A stretch of DNA of 64,000 nucleotides from Rhodanobacter spathiphylli B39 (GTDB taxonomy: Bacteria > Pseudomonadota > Gammaproteobacteria > Xanthomonadales > Rhodanobacteraceae): NCBI RefSeq assembly GCF_000264295.1, contig NZ_AJXT01000033.1, positions 1 through 64,000 of the forward strand, given 5' to 3'. Made by a program: the position numbers and the translations under genes. The notes under the pieces were generated by a model. That model saw nothing but the letters and a program-made list of their open reading frames with translations, had not been told where the DNA came from and did no database searches. Below are positions 16,779 through 25,531 of the stretch, piece by piece. Within the stretch, counting starts at the first letter, position 1. Each line of letters opens with the position of its first letter.

Positions 16779-18161
16779 ATGGCTGACATCAAGACGTTCT
16801 ACCTCCCCGACCTCGGCGAAGGCCTGCCCGACGCGACCGTGGTCGAGTGGCACGTGAAGGTGGGCGACACCATCAAGCTGGACGCCCCGCTGTGCTCGAT
16901 GGAAACCGCCAAGGCGGTCGTCGACGTGCCCTCGCCGTACACCGGCAAGGTCACCAGGCTGCATGGCGCGCCCGGCGACATCATCGAAACCGGTGCCGCA
17001 CTGGCCGAGTTCGAACCCGACCCGAACGCCAAGCAGCGCGCCGAGTCGCAGGACACCGGCCACCAGCATGGCCCGAAGAAGAGTGTCGGCAGCCCGGCCG
17101 CGGATGACAGCAGCAAGGTCGTCGTCTCCGACGAGGGTGGCGAAGTCGAGACCGGCGGCAAGGATCGCGAGGACGAAGGCACCGTGGTCGGTGCCATGGT
17201 CAGCGGCAACACCGTCCACGTCGAACAGGCCGCCAGCATCGGCGGCGTCAAGGCCGTGCCGGCCGTGCGTGCGCTGGCGAAGAAGCTCAAGGTCGACCTC
17301 GCCCGCGTGCGCCCCAGCGGTGCGGACGGCGTGGTCACCATGAAGGACGTCAAGGACGCCGCCGCGAACGGTTCGGCCGCACTCGGCGCCGCCCCCGCCC
17401 GCGCGGTGCCCGCGTCGGCCGGCCGTCACCTGGCGCCCGAGCTGCCGCAGCCGGAGCCGCAGCGCGGCCCGGTCTCGCTGGCCGGCAAGCCGGTGCGCAC
17501 CGCGCCGCCGTCGCAGGCCGCCAGCGGCCAGCCGGAACAGTTGAAGGGCGTACGCCGCAACATGGCCCGCGTGATGGCCGACGCCCACGCCCAGGTCGTG
17601 CCGACCACGCTCGTGGATGACGCCGACCTGCACGCCTGGATCGGCAAGCAGGACATCACCGCGCGCCTGATCCGCGCCATCGTGTCCGCCTGCAAGACGG
17701 TGCCGGCATTGAACGCCTGGTTCGACGGCAAGAACCTCACCCGCACGCTGCACCCGCAGGTCGACATCGGCATCGCGGTCGACACCGACGACGGCCTGTT
17801 CGTGCCGGCCCTGCGCAACGCCGACATGCTCGACGGCGCCGGCATCCGCACCGCGATCAAGCGCCTGCGCACGCAGGTCGAGGACCGCACCATTCCCGCC
17901 TCGGAGCTGTCCGGCTACACCATCAGCCTCAGCAATTTCGGCATGTTCGCCGGCCGCTACGCCACGCCCGTGGTGGTGCCACCCACGGTCGCCATCGTCG
18001 GCGCCGGCAAGCTCAGCCACGACGTGGTCGCGGTGATCGGCGGCATCGAAGTGCACCGCCGCATGCCGCTGTCGCTGACCTTCGACCACCGCGCCGCCAC
18101 CGGCGGCGAAGCCGCGCGCTTCCTCAAGGCGATGCTGGACGATCTGTCCTTGCCGAACTGA
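16779..18161 (+). CDS. pdhC: Dihydrolipoamide acyltransferase (E2) of a 2-oxoacid dehydrogenase complex
   Basis: 460-residue E2. Residues 1-80 are one lipoyl domain with lipoylated Lys45 in CSMETAKAVVDVPSP. A flexible Asp/Gly/Ala-rich linker is followed by a peripheral-subunit-binding domain near 160-195 (AVPAVRALAKKLKVDLARV, RPSGADGVVTMKDV). A second Ala/Pro linker leads to the catalytic domain from about 240. The catalytic motif reads DHRAATGG at 436-443: His437 is kept, but the Asp of the classic HxxxDG is Thr441. This form probably belongs to a recognised subfamily, so activity should not be dismissed. It is separated from E1beta by a 109-bp palindromic doublet and followed by a terminator. 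Confidence 0.93.
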   Translation: MADIKTFYLPDLGEGLPDATVVEWHVKVGDTIKLDAPLCSMETAKAVVDVPSPYTGKVTRLHGAPGDIIETGAALAEFEPDPNAKQRAESQDTGHQHGPKKSVGSPAADDSSKVVVSDEGGEVETGGKDREDEGTVVGAMVSGNTVHVEQAASIGGVKAVPAVRALAKKLKVDLARVRPSGADGVVTMKDVKDAAANGSAALGAAPARAVPASAGRHLAPELPQPEPQRGPVSLAGKPVRTAPPSQAASGQPEQLKGVRRNMARVMADAHAQVVPTTLVDDADLHAWIGKQDITARLIRAIVSACKTVPALNAWFDGKNLTRTLHPQVDIGIAVDTDDGLFVPALRNADMLDGAGIRTAIKRLRTQVEDRTIPASELSGYTISLSNFGMFAGRYATPVVVPPTVAIVGAGKLSHDVVAVIGGIEVHRRMPLSLTFDHRAATGGEAARFLKAMLDDLSLPN

Positions 18162-18179
18162 GCAGGCGGATCATCGTCA

Positions 18180-18213
18180 AACAAACAGGGCGCCCTCGGG
18201 CGCCCTGTTTGTT
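18180..18213 (+). terminator. Intrinsic-type hairpin after the E2 gene
   Basis: A perfect 16-bp inverted repeat, AACAAACAGGGCGCCC / GGGCGCCCTGTTTGTT, starts 19 bp after the E2 stop. The descending arm ends in a T-rich stretch (TGTTTGTT). It may also serve the opposing protease gene, whose stop is at 18292. Confidence 0.8.
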
Positions 18214-18291
18214 CGTGCCCGGGACAGGCACTCCACCGGCTCCAGGCGTGGCGATGGAGGCGCAGGTTCCCGCCCGACGTGCCGGCTCGCG

Positions 18292-19116
18292 TCAACCGAC
18301 AGTCCAGCCTTCCTCGTTGGTGATGCGAATGATGGCTTCGAGCGCGGGCAGCATGTGGCAGGGCAGGATGTCGCGCCCCTTGCACATGATGCTGGTGGTC
18401 ATCATGCCCATCGGAGGTTTTGCCGCCTTGTGCACATCGCACATCGCGCAAAACCGATTGATGGCGATGGCCTTGGAGGAGCGGTCCGTGGGAGCCGGCG
18501 GCGCGTCATATTCATCCGGCAGGCCCAGCATGTGGCCATATTCGTGGGCGAAGATATTCATCCACATGTCGTCATCGAAGCGGGTTTCGAAGGTCAGGTC
18601 GCACTCCAGTTCGATGAATCCGGCATTGGGCAAGCCCAGATCATTGACTGGCAATGGATCGACGCTGACCGGGTTGCGCACGCCGAAGGCGATCAACTGA
18701 TCGCGCACGGCGCGCATCTGCTTGACCACCTTTCCTGCCGACGCGCCCATGCCGGTGTTGTAGCGCGCCTTCACGATCAGCGGCACCAGTGGACGCGACG
18801 GTGTCCCGGTCTTGATGCGCAGGCTCAGGTTGGCCAGCGCCACCTTCAGCTGCGGTGTCAGGGTGCCGTACGGGTCCAGCGCGATCGCATTGAGGCCCAG
18901 CGGCAGGAACAGCGCGCTGATCCGGCAGCGCTCGTCGCGCGACACGTTGCCGGCCTCGGTCAACTTGACGTTGATCAGGCCAGTCGATTCGCTGTGGACC
19001 ATGGCGCTCGATTGCGCGGCAATGTTACCGGTGTCGATCTGGCTCAGGCCCACATAGGAATCACAACGCGCCAGCCCTCCCGGGCCGTAAGCCGACGAGT
19101 AGCGCGGTACATTCAT
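18292..19116 (-). CDS. Metzincin-like zinc metalloprotease
   Basis: 274 residues with a clear metzincin active site: HEYGHMLGLPDEY at 191-203 (HExxHxxGxxDE, with Asp201 as likely third ligand) and a candidate Met-turn SIM at 242-244. The first 180 residues match no family I can name. Seven cysteines are present (18, 64, 172, 223, 226, 245, 253). No signal peptide or membrane segment is seen, so if it acts outside the cell it needs another export route. Its ATG overlaps the stop of the 102-residue gene upstream (ATGA), so the two are translated together. Function unknown; a protease effector or processing enzyme is a reasonable guess. Confidence 0.8.
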   Translation of the reverse strand: MNVPRYSSAYGPGGLARCDSYVGLSQIDTGNIAAQSSAMVHSESTGLINVKLTEAGNVSRDERCRISALFLPLGLNAIALDPYGTLTPQLKVALANLSLRIKTGTPSRPLVPLIVKARYNTGMGASAGKVVKQMRAVRDQLIAFGVRNPVSVDPLPVNDLGLPNAGFIELECDLTFETRFDDDMWMNIFAHEYGHMLGLPDEYDAPPAPTDRSSKAIAINRFCAMCDVHKAAKPPMGMMTTSIMCKGRDILPCHMLPALEAIIRITNEEGWTVG

Positions 19117-19421
19117 GATGACGGTCGCCTCGCTCTGGTCGTCACGAAATGCACGTTGAACAGGACCGAGACACGTGGGGTGGGATTCTTCTTGCGATTG
19201 ACAAGAAAGAACTTCCCGTCCCAGTGCTCCCTGACCGCCGCCTTGGCTCCCGCTTCAAACCGCATGATGTCCTGCCGGTTCCAGGACACGCCCTCGACGG
19301 GGCGATTTTCGTAGTTCGCGAAGACCTTGACCGTGATGGTCATGAAACCGGTTCCATCCACATGGGTGACGTCAAAGGCGCCACGCCCTGTCATCGGAAC
19401 AAACGACTTGAGATCTGCCAT
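19113..19421 (-). CDS. Small protein translationally coupled to the metzincin gene
   Basis: 102 residues of unknown function. ATG 19421 is supported by GGAGG nine bases upstream; the in-frame ATG at 19430 would have no spacing. The sequence looks like a compact beta-rich domain (TGFMTITVKVFANYENRP, then WDGKFFLVNRKKNPTPRVSV), with an Arg-rich tail. Its stop overlaps the start of the metalloprotease gene. It may be an N-terminal or chaperone-like partner of the protease encoded separately; this is inference from coupling alone. Confidence 0.7.
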   Translation of the reverse strand: MADLKSFVPMTGRGAFDVTHVDGTGFMTITVKVFANYENRPVEGVSWNRQDIMRFEAGAKAAVREHWDGKFFLVNRKKNPTPRVSVLFNVHFVTTRARRPSS

Positions 19422-19617
19422 GACACACATCCTCCCCTTGGCTATCCAGCACTGCACTCTTCCCGTGGGCACATCCTGGAACATCCACGCCACGCCCGCC
19501 GACCTGACGAGGAAACCGCGTCGCCATTGATCAAGCGGGCAGCGAGTGCGCTCCACCTTGAACTTGCCGACCGCTGCCACCCGATCGACGAGTCACCTGC
19601 CGGCGCGGCGTTCGCGC

Positions 19618-20265
19618 TCAGTAATCGCGCACGTCCAGCAGCATGAAGCAGCGGGCGCTGTAATCGCCGCCGCGAGGCCAGGCCACTTCGTTGAGGGCCA
19701 GCGTGCCGGCCGTCCACAGTTCGTTGTCGAGCAGGGCCTCGCAGCGCGAGTCGCCGTCTTCGGCGTGGCTGTGCACCAGCCGCAACCAGTGCAGTTCGGG
19801 ACTCAGCGCCTCGCGTTTCAAAGCAGCCTCGATCGATGCCAGTGCGTCGAGCGGCATGTCGGCGACCGCCGCACCACGCACATTGAACGGCCCGATGAAG
19901 ACGTCCCAGCTGCGCACGCCGATCTCCCACGCGGTGATCTGCATGCGGCGGTCGTCGGTGACGTACCAGCAGGCGGCCAGCAGCAGGTGGAACACGTTCT
20001 GCTCGAAGGTCTTCAGCGCATCGCGACAGCCCGCCTCGCCGCCACCGATGCCGGCGAAGCTCTCCTCGATGCACCGTTCCTCGCCCAGCACCACGTCGAC
20101 ATCGAGCCGGCCCGGTTCGCCCGCCGCGCCCTCGTGCCAATCGGCGCGGATCGCGGGGAAGTCGCCGTCGGTGACCAGCCAGCCGTCTTCATCGGCCTCG
20201 AGGTCGACGTCGTGCCGCTCGAACAGGCGGAGCAGGTATTTCTGCAGTGCTGCACTATCCATCAT
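19618..20265 (-). CDS. DUF6348-like protein
   Basis: 215-residue soluble protein that resembles the DUF6348 family of unknown function (recognised from DGRR-free hallmarks such as ESFAGIGGG, FHLLLAACWYV, WEIGVRSWDVFIGPFNVRG and LLDNELW). Start ATG 20265 overlaps the stop of the upstream YgjP-like gene; a second ATG follows directly at 20262. No signal peptide or metal motif is visible. The same-strand overlap means the two genes are co-expressed, but no shared function is evident. Confidence 0.75.
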   Translation of the reverse strand: MMDSAALQKYLLRLFERHDVDLEADEDGWLVTDGDFPAIRADWHEGAAGEPGRLDVDVVLGEERCIEESFAGIGGGEAGCRDALKTFEQNVFHLLLAACWYVTDDRRMQITAWEIGVRSWDVFIGPFNVRGAAVADMPLDALASIEAALKREALSPELHWLRLVHSHAEDGDSRCEALLDNELWTAGTLALNEVAWPRGGDYSARCFMLLDVRDY

Positions 20266-20783
20266 CGTTCCCGCATGTCGGTGTGGTCGGTCGAGGGCAA
20301 TTCGCGCCAGGTCAGGTACACGCGCAGGTCGAACTCCAGCTGGTGGTAGTCCGGCAGCATGTAGGTGCACAGCTGGTAGAACGCCTTGTTGTGGTCCAGC
20401 TCCTTCAGGTGCGCCAGTTCGTGCACCACGATCATCTGCAGGAATTCCGGCGCGGCGGCCTTGAACAGGCTGGCCACGCGGATCTCCTTCTTCGCCTTCA
20501 GCCGGCCGCCCTGCACGCGCGAGATCGCGGTGTGCAGGCCCAGCGCATTGCGCAACACGTCGAGCCTGGCGTCGTACAGCACCTTGTCGATGCCCGGCGC
20601 GTTCTTCAGGTGCTGCTGTTTCAGCGCGGCCACGTACGCATACAGCGCCTTGTCGCTCTGCACCTCGTGGCGATCGGGATAACGCTTCGCCAGGTGCTCG
20701 CCCAGGCGCTCCTGCGCGATCAGTTCGCGCACCTTGTCCTGCAAGGTGACGGGATAAGCCTGGAGGTACTTGAGCGGCGCCAT
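20262..20783 (-). CDS. YgjP-like metallopeptidase domain protein
   Basis: 173 residues of the YgjP/DUF45 (M48-like) type. HELAHLKELDHNKAFY at 121-136 holds the zinc site HExxH with His131 downstream, followed by LPDYHQLEFDLRVYL. ATG 20783 (MAPLKYLQAYP) is chosen as the family-like start; the open frame continues upstream to 20810. The protein lacks a signal peptide and is probably cytosolic. It overlaps the DUF6348-like gene by four bases. Substrates of this family are unknown. Confidence 0.88.
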   Translation of the reverse strand: MAPLKYLQAYPVTLQDKVRELIAQERLGEHLAKRYPDRHEVQSDKALYAYVAALKQQHLKNAPGIDKVLYDARLDVLRNALGLHTAISRVQGGRLKAKKEIRVASLFKAAAPEFLQMIVVHELAHLKELDHNKAFYQLCTYMLPDYHQLEFDLRVYLTWRELPSTDHTDMRER

Positions 20784-20836
20784 GCCGCGTATTCTCGCAC
20801 TGCGCCGCACCGCGCGCCGTCCAGCGGAGACGATCC

Positions 20837-21220
20837 ATGCACCACAGCCGACTCAGCACCCTCGTCATCGACTGCCAGGTCGACGACCTGGCCACCGCCA
20901 CCGCGTTCTGGAGCAAAGCCCTGGGCAAGCCGGTCGCCAGCCCCGATCAGGACGGCGACGGCAGGTACGCGGAACTGCGCACGGCCGCGGACGAGCCGAT
21001 CATCCTGCTGCAGAAGGTGGAGCACGCCAGCCGCGTGCACCTGGACATCGAAACCGACGACCTCGACGCCGAAGTGGCCCGGCTGGAGCGCCTGGGCGCC
21101 CGCCGCATCGCCTTCGTGCGCGAGCGCTGGTGGGTGATGGAGGCGCCCGGCGGCCACCGCTTCTGCGTGGTGAAGCCGCAGCGCGAAACGTTCGGGCCGC
21201 ACCTCAACCGCTGGGACTGA
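20837..21220 (+). CDS. VOC (glyoxalase-like) family protein
   Basis: 127-residue single VOC module. LSTLVIDCQVDDLATATAFWSKALGKPV is the first beta-alpha-beta unit and VHLDIETDDLDAEVARLERLGAR the second, ending in MEAPGGHRFCVVKP. Such proteins bind small ligands or catalyse metal-dependent reactions; no specific substrate can be assigned. It is alone on the plus strand, divergent from the YgjP-like gene by 53 bp. Confidence 0.85.
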   Translation: MHHSRLSTLVIDCQVDDLATATAFWSKALGKPVASPDQDGDGRYAELRTAADEPIILLQKVEHASRVHLDIETDDLDAEVARLERLGARRIAFVRERWWVMEAPGGHRFCVVKPQRETFGPHLNRWD

Positions 21221-21227
21221 GCGGCTG

Positions 21228-23456
21228 CTACATGTCGAAGCGGTAGCTCAGCTTGACCAGCAGCTGTTCGTCGTCGCGCAAGGCGAAGCTGTTGCCGAAC
21301 GCGTCGGCGGTGTTGCGGGCGTAGCCGTCCAGCGCGTAGCCGCCACGGCCATAGACCACGTACAGGTACGACAGCGGGGCCAGCTCGTAGCGGTAACGGA
21401 TCTGCAGGCCGAGGTTGCGCACGCTGAAATCGTCGACCGGCTCGTCGCTGGCCACCGCGCGGCCGTTGGCGCCGACGCGATAGCCGCCGCGCAGGCGTGC
21501 ATCCAGGCCGATCGCCTGCAGCTTCACGCGCAATTCCTGGCGCGGATTGATGGCCCAGTCGAAACCGGCATCGAGCTGCAGCGTGTGTTCGTCGAACCGG
21601 CCGATCAGGTTGTCGTGCTGCCACACCAGCCAGTCCGGCAGATGCTCGTAGTAGGGGCCGGCGTAGACGCTGAACGCGTCGCTGATGAAGTAGGTGGGAA
21701 TGAACTTGATGTCGTAGCCGAACTGGCGGTTGCCGCCAAGGCCGCCACTGACCACCTCCGCGTCCAGCTTGAACGCCCAGTCGCCGTGGCGCGGGCTGAT
21801 CCGCTCATAGGCCAGATCGATGCTGGGCGGCAGGAACAGCGCGCCATGGCCCCGCGTCAGCAGGTCGTCCCAGCCCGCGCTGTTGACGTTGAGCTGCACC
21901 ACTTCGGTGGCGCCGTTGCGCAGGTTGCTGTTGCGGCTGACGCGGAACTGGCGACGCAGGCGCAGGCCGTGATCGTTGTCCAGTGCGTCGATGCGGTAGC
22001 GCCATTCCTTGGAGCTGTATGCCGAGTCGGCCGGCAGGGCCGTGTAGCGCTTGCGCACTTCCCAATGGGCGTAGTTGAAGTTGTTGCGGTCGAGGTAGCC
22101 GAAATCGTTGATCTGCAACTGGTCGCCGAAGTGCATGCCCAGCCACTGCTGGCGCCAGCCGTCGCCCATCTCGTAGTCGGCGATGAGGGTGCCGCCGCTG
22201 TCGCGGGTATGCGTGCCCGACTGCAGGATGTCGCTGCCGACCACATTGGTGGCGATGGTCAGTTGCGGCGTGGGGCGCCAGTGATGATCGACACCCAGCA
22301 CGGTGGCCTCGCGATCCAGCCACGGCCTATCGACCCGGGTCAGCAGCATGCCCAGGCTCTGCTCGCCAAAATCGTGGGTGAGCCGCGCGGCGCCGAAGAA
22401 GCGCCCCGCCTCGCCATCCTCGTCGGCGGCCAGCACGCCGTAGCTGGTGGAGCCGAAACTGCCGTTGAGCTTGACCGCCGCATTGATGTCGGCCGCGCCG
22501 TGGCCGTCATCCGACGGACCGCCCACGCGGCGCGTGTAGACCAGCTGGCTGTTGTCGTCGAGCAGGCTGAAGTCGAAGATGCCCTGGTTCTCGGTGAAGA
22601 ACGGCCGCTTGTCGCTGACATAGGTTTCGGTGGCGCCGAAGTTGACCACCAGGTCGTCGCTCTCGACCTGGCCGAAGTCCGGATTCAGCGCCGCGGTGAG
22701 CTGGAACTGGCCGCTCGGCTTCCACAGGATGTCCGCGCCTTCCTGGAAATGACTGCGGCCGCGGACGTTGTCGTACAGCCCGGACACATACGGCGTGACG
22801 GCGAACAGCGACTGGCTGTAGTGCGGCACCTCGATGCGCCTGAATTCGGACAGGAAGCGCGGCAGCGTGAAGCTGGCCACCGGCCAGGCATCGCGTTCGC
22901 CGGTCGAGCCGGTCACCCGATCCAGGTAGATGCCCAGCGCGCGCTGGCCGTCTGTCGCCGCGTGCATCGGCGCGGTGTACCACGGGATCAGGATCTCGAC
23001 GCTCCAGCCGGCGGCATCTTCGCTCACCGCATGTTTCCAGTTGCCGTCCCAGTCCTTGTTGAACTGGGTTTCGTTGGTGATCACTGCGTCATTGATGCCG
23101 TCGGTGGAACTGACCACGAAGTCGTAGCCGGTGCGCCCGTCACCGTTGAAGTCGACCATCACGTTGACCCGATCGACCTGATCCTCGAAGTCGCGCTGCA
23201 CGCGCTGATGCGTGCGTGGCACGCCAGCCGGCTGGTCGCAGCGGAAGGCCACCGCCAGGCCCTTCGGCGTGGCCAGTATCCAGGCCTCGGTGTGCAGTGC
23301 ACCGGGCTTGCCGCTGAGCGGCTGCACCTGGCGGAAATCGGTGATGTGCCGCGCACCTTTCCACTCTTCCGGCTGGATATGCCCATCGATATCGACGGCC
23401 AGTGCCGGCGCGGAAACCGCGGCCAGCGAAAACAGCAACAGGCATGCCACGCGCAT
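21228..23456 (-). CDS. DUF5916 outer-membrane/surface protein with N-terminal CBM9-like domain
   Basis: 742 residues. A signal peptide covers 1-20 (MRVACLLLFSLAAVSAPALA). The N-terminal 200 residues resemble a carbohydrate-binding module 9 domain (IDGHIQPEEWKGA, GRTGYDFVVSSTDGIND, GWSVEILIPW). The rest matches DUF5916, with many alternating-hydrophobic strands and a terminal aromatic residue region (LLVKLSYRFDM) suggesting an outer-membrane beta-barrel. Seen in Lysobacterales and Bacteroidetes; function unknown, perhaps polymer binding at the surface. ATG 23456 was chosen for the signal peptide; the open frame extends upstream to 23720 without a signal. Confidence 0.88.
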   Translation of the reverse strand: MRVACLLLFSLAAVSAPALAVDIDGHIQPEEWKGARHITDFRQVQPLSGKPGALHTEAWILATPKGLAVAFRCDQPAGVPRTHQRVQRDFEDQVDRVNVMVDFNGDGRTGYDFVVSSTDGINDAVITNETQFNKDWDGNWKHAVSEDAAGWSVEILIPWYTAPMHAATDGQRALGIYLDRVTGSTGERDAWPVASFTLPRFLSEFRRIEVPHYSQSLFAVTPYVSGLYDNVRGRSHFQEGADILWKPSGQFQLTAALNPDFGQVESDDLVVNFGATETYVSDKRPFFTENQGIFDFSLLDDNSQLVYTRRVGGPSDDGHGAADINAAVKLNGSFGSTSYGVLAADEDGEAGRFFGAARLTHDFGEQSLGMLLTRVDRPWLDREATVLGVDHHWRPTPQLTIATNVVGSDILQSGTHTRDSGGTLIADYEMGDGWRQQWLGMHFGDQLQINDFGYLDRNNFNYAHWEVRKRYTALPADSAYSSKEWRYRIDALDNDHGLRLRRQFRVSRNSNLRNGATEVVQLNVNSAGWDDLLTRGHGALFLPPSIDLAYERISPRHGDWAFKLDAEVVSGGLGGNRQFGYDIKFIPTYFISDAFSVYAGPYYEHLPDWLVWQHDNLIGRFDEHTLQLDAGFDWAINPRQELRVKLQAIGLDARLRGGYRVGANGRAVASDEPVDDFSVRNLGLQIRYRYELAPLSYLYVVYGRGGYALDGYARNTADAFGNSFALRDDEQLLVKLSYRFDM

Positions 23457-23607
23457 GTGGGAACTTCCATGAGGTCTGGCGCAGGATCGCGCCTGGGCGA
23501 ACGAGGCACTCGTCACCCGGGGATAGATGCACAGCTTGCCGTCAGCGTTTAAACGGGTCGACGGCCATTGGTCATTGCATGACTTGTGGCAGGTCGTCCG
23601 CCGTGAA

Positions 23608-23931
23608 TCAGCGCCGGCGTCCCCACAGCACGTGCCGCAACAGCATCGCCAGCAGCAGCACGACGGTGAATGCAGCGTAGCCATACAGCGCCGGCAGCAC
23701 CTGTTGCCAGATCGCACCACTGGCGCGACCGAAGCCGTCGACCGTGGGCAGTTCCACCCGATCGAAACCGATCACCGCGCATTGCGCCGCGGCGATCAGC
23801 GCCAGCACGACGGCCGCGACATCGAAGAAGCGTCGGGCGGCGACACGCGGCAGACTCTTCGGATACGCCCAGTAACCCCAGCACAGGATCAGCAGCCACG
23901 GGGCCAACAGCAGGATGGCGAGATAACGCAT
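23608..23931 (-). CDS. Small membrane protein of unknown function
   Basis: 107 residues with three hydrophobic segments, about 3-22, 38-55 and 80-101, and a basic C-terminal tail (RHVLWGRRR). It follows trpS by 35 bp on the same strand and may be co-transcribed. No family was recognised. Confidence 0.7.
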   Translation of the reverse strand: MRYLAILLLAPWLLILCWGYWAYPKSLPRVAARRFFDVAAVVLALIAAAQCAVIGFDRVELPTVDGFGRASGAIWQQVLPALYGYAAFTVVLLLAMLLRHVLWGRRR

Positions 23932-23966
23932 GGTTCGATCACTCCGTGGGCGTGGATGGCCGCGCC

Positions 23967-25331
23967 TCAGTCCTGCGTGGCGAGCTGGTTCAGCGCCTCA
24001 CGCAAAGGCGCCAGTGCGGCATCACGCGCCTGCTCATCGCGGTAATCCGGCGTGCTGGCCACCGTCTCGCCGTCCAGTTTCAGGTCCACGCCCAGCGGAC
24101 GGACCTGCAGCACGGCCGCACCGGCGCCGAGCGTCCTTATCTGCTTCTGCAGCGCACCGCCCGCCTTCGGATCGGCAAACGATTTCGATAGCAGCAGTTC
24201 CTCGCCTTCGGCGGAAAACAGGCGGAAACGGAAGCTGCCATCGGCATCGCGGAAACTGGCGAAGCGCGGCATTTTCCCCTGTTTCGGCGCGGCTTTCGAC
24301 CCGGCTGCCGGTGCCGGTGCGGTGGTCATGGCGCGCAGGCCCAGCACCTCGCGCAGTGCAGCCAGTTTCGGCGTGGCGATCGCCCGCGCCTTCTGCGCAC
24401 CCTGCTGCAGGATCGTCTCGATCGCGGACGGGTCGGCCATCAGCGCCTCGTAGCGTTCGCGCATCGGCGCCACGTCGGTTTCGATGCGCTCGTACAGCAC
24501 CTGCTTTGCCTCGCCCCAGCCGATGCCGTCGAGCAGGGCCTGGCGGAAGGCTGCGGTTTCGGCGTCGCTGGCGAACGCGCGGAAGATGGTGAACAGCGCG
24601 CAGTCGTCCGGGTCCTTCGGTTCGCCGGGCAATCGCGAGTCAGTGACGATGCGCATGATCGCCTCGCGCAGCTGCTTCTTGCCGCCGGCGAACAGCGGGA
24701 TCGTGTTGTCATAGCTCTTCGACATCTTGCGGCCATCCAGGCCCGGCAAGGTCGCCACCTGTTCCTCGATCAGCGCCTCGGGCAGCACGAAGAATTCGTG
24801 CCCGTGCAGATGGTTGAAACGCTGGCCCAGATCGCGCGCCATCTCGATGTGCTGGATCTGGTCGCGGCCCACCGGCACCTGGTTCGCGTCGAACGCCAGG
24901 ATGTCCGCCGCCATCAGCACGGGATACATGTACAGGCCCGCGGTGACACCCGCGTCGACGTCCTCGCCCGCGGCCGTGTTCTTGTCCACCGCGGCCTTGT
25001 AGGCATGCGCGCGATTGAGCATGCCCTTGGAGGCGATGCAGGTGAGGAACCAGGTCAGCTCGGGGATTTCCGGGATGTCCGACTGGCGATAGAAGGTGAC
25101 CCGCGCCGGGTCGAGCCCCGCCGCCAGCCATGTCGCGGCGATCTCCAGCCGCGAACGCTCGATCCGCCCCGCATCGTCGCTCTTGATCAGCGCGTGGTAG
25201 TCGGCCATGAAGTAGAACGCATCCACATCATCGCGCCGGCTGGCCGCCACCGCGGGGCGGATCGCCCCCACGTAATTGCCGAGATGCGGCGTGCCGCTGG
25301 TGGTGATGCCGGTAAGGACTCGGGTATTCAT
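23967..25331 (-). CDS. trpS: Tryptophan-tRNA ligase with C-terminal extension
   Basis: 454-residue class I synthetase, longer than the usual 330-340. TTSGTPHLGNYVGA is the HIGH-type motif and KMSKS follows DGRK. GRDQIQHIEMARDL and the anticodon-region helices are normal up to about residue 340. Beyond an Ala/Pro/Lys linker comes an extra domain of roughly 85 residues containing GKMPRFASFRDADGSFRFRL and LLLSKSFADPKAGGALQKQI, which looks like a YegP/DUF1508-type beta module. Such extended TrpS proteins may be common in this bacterial order. The start ATG 25331 fits the family. Confidence 0.95.
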   Translation of the reverse strand: MNTRVLTGITTSGTPHLGNYVGAIRPAVAASRRDDVDAFYFMADYHALIKSDDAGRIERSRLEIAATWLAAGLDPARVTFYRQSDIPEIPELTWFLTCIASKGMLNRAHAYKAAVDKNTAAGEDVDAGVTAGLYMYPVLMAADILAFDANQVPVGRDQIQHIEMARDLGQRFNHLHGHEFFVLPEALIEEQVATLPGLDGRKMSKSYDNTIPLFAGGKKQLREAIMRIVTDSRLPGEPKDPDDCALFTIFRAFASDAETAAFRQALLDGIGWGEAKQVLYERIETDVAPMRERYEALMADPSAIETILQQGAQKARAIATPKLAALREVLGLRAMTTAPAPAAGSKAAPKQGKMPRFASFRDADGSFRFRLFSAEGEELLLSKSFADPKAGGALQKQIRTLGAGAAVLQVRPLGVDLKLDGETVASTPDYRDEQARDAALAPLREALNQLATQD

Positions 25332-25531
25332 GCTGCGTCGCGCAAGTAAAACGCCAGTCTACGACATCCGGTAGAACGGCTCGACCGACCGATCGCCGCC
25401 TTGTCAAAAAATCACAACCGCCGGCCCAGTTCCATCGGACACCACCACGCAGGGGACCCAACCGATGAGCGGAAAATTCGCCCTGTCGGCGTGGCTCTTC
25501 GCAAGTCGCACCGATTTCCGGCAACGCCGCA

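Noticed and set aside
14519-16792. 757-residue open frame on the minus strand
   Set aside because: Antisense to the two E1 subunit genes.
16701-18089. 462-residue open frame on the minus strand
   Set aside because: Antisense to the E2 gene, with Val/Asp/Gly-rich shadow composition.
19527-19534. TTGATCAA upstream of the small protein/metzincin genes, possible FNR site
   Set aside because: The two half-sites have no four-base spacer, so it is not an FNR box.
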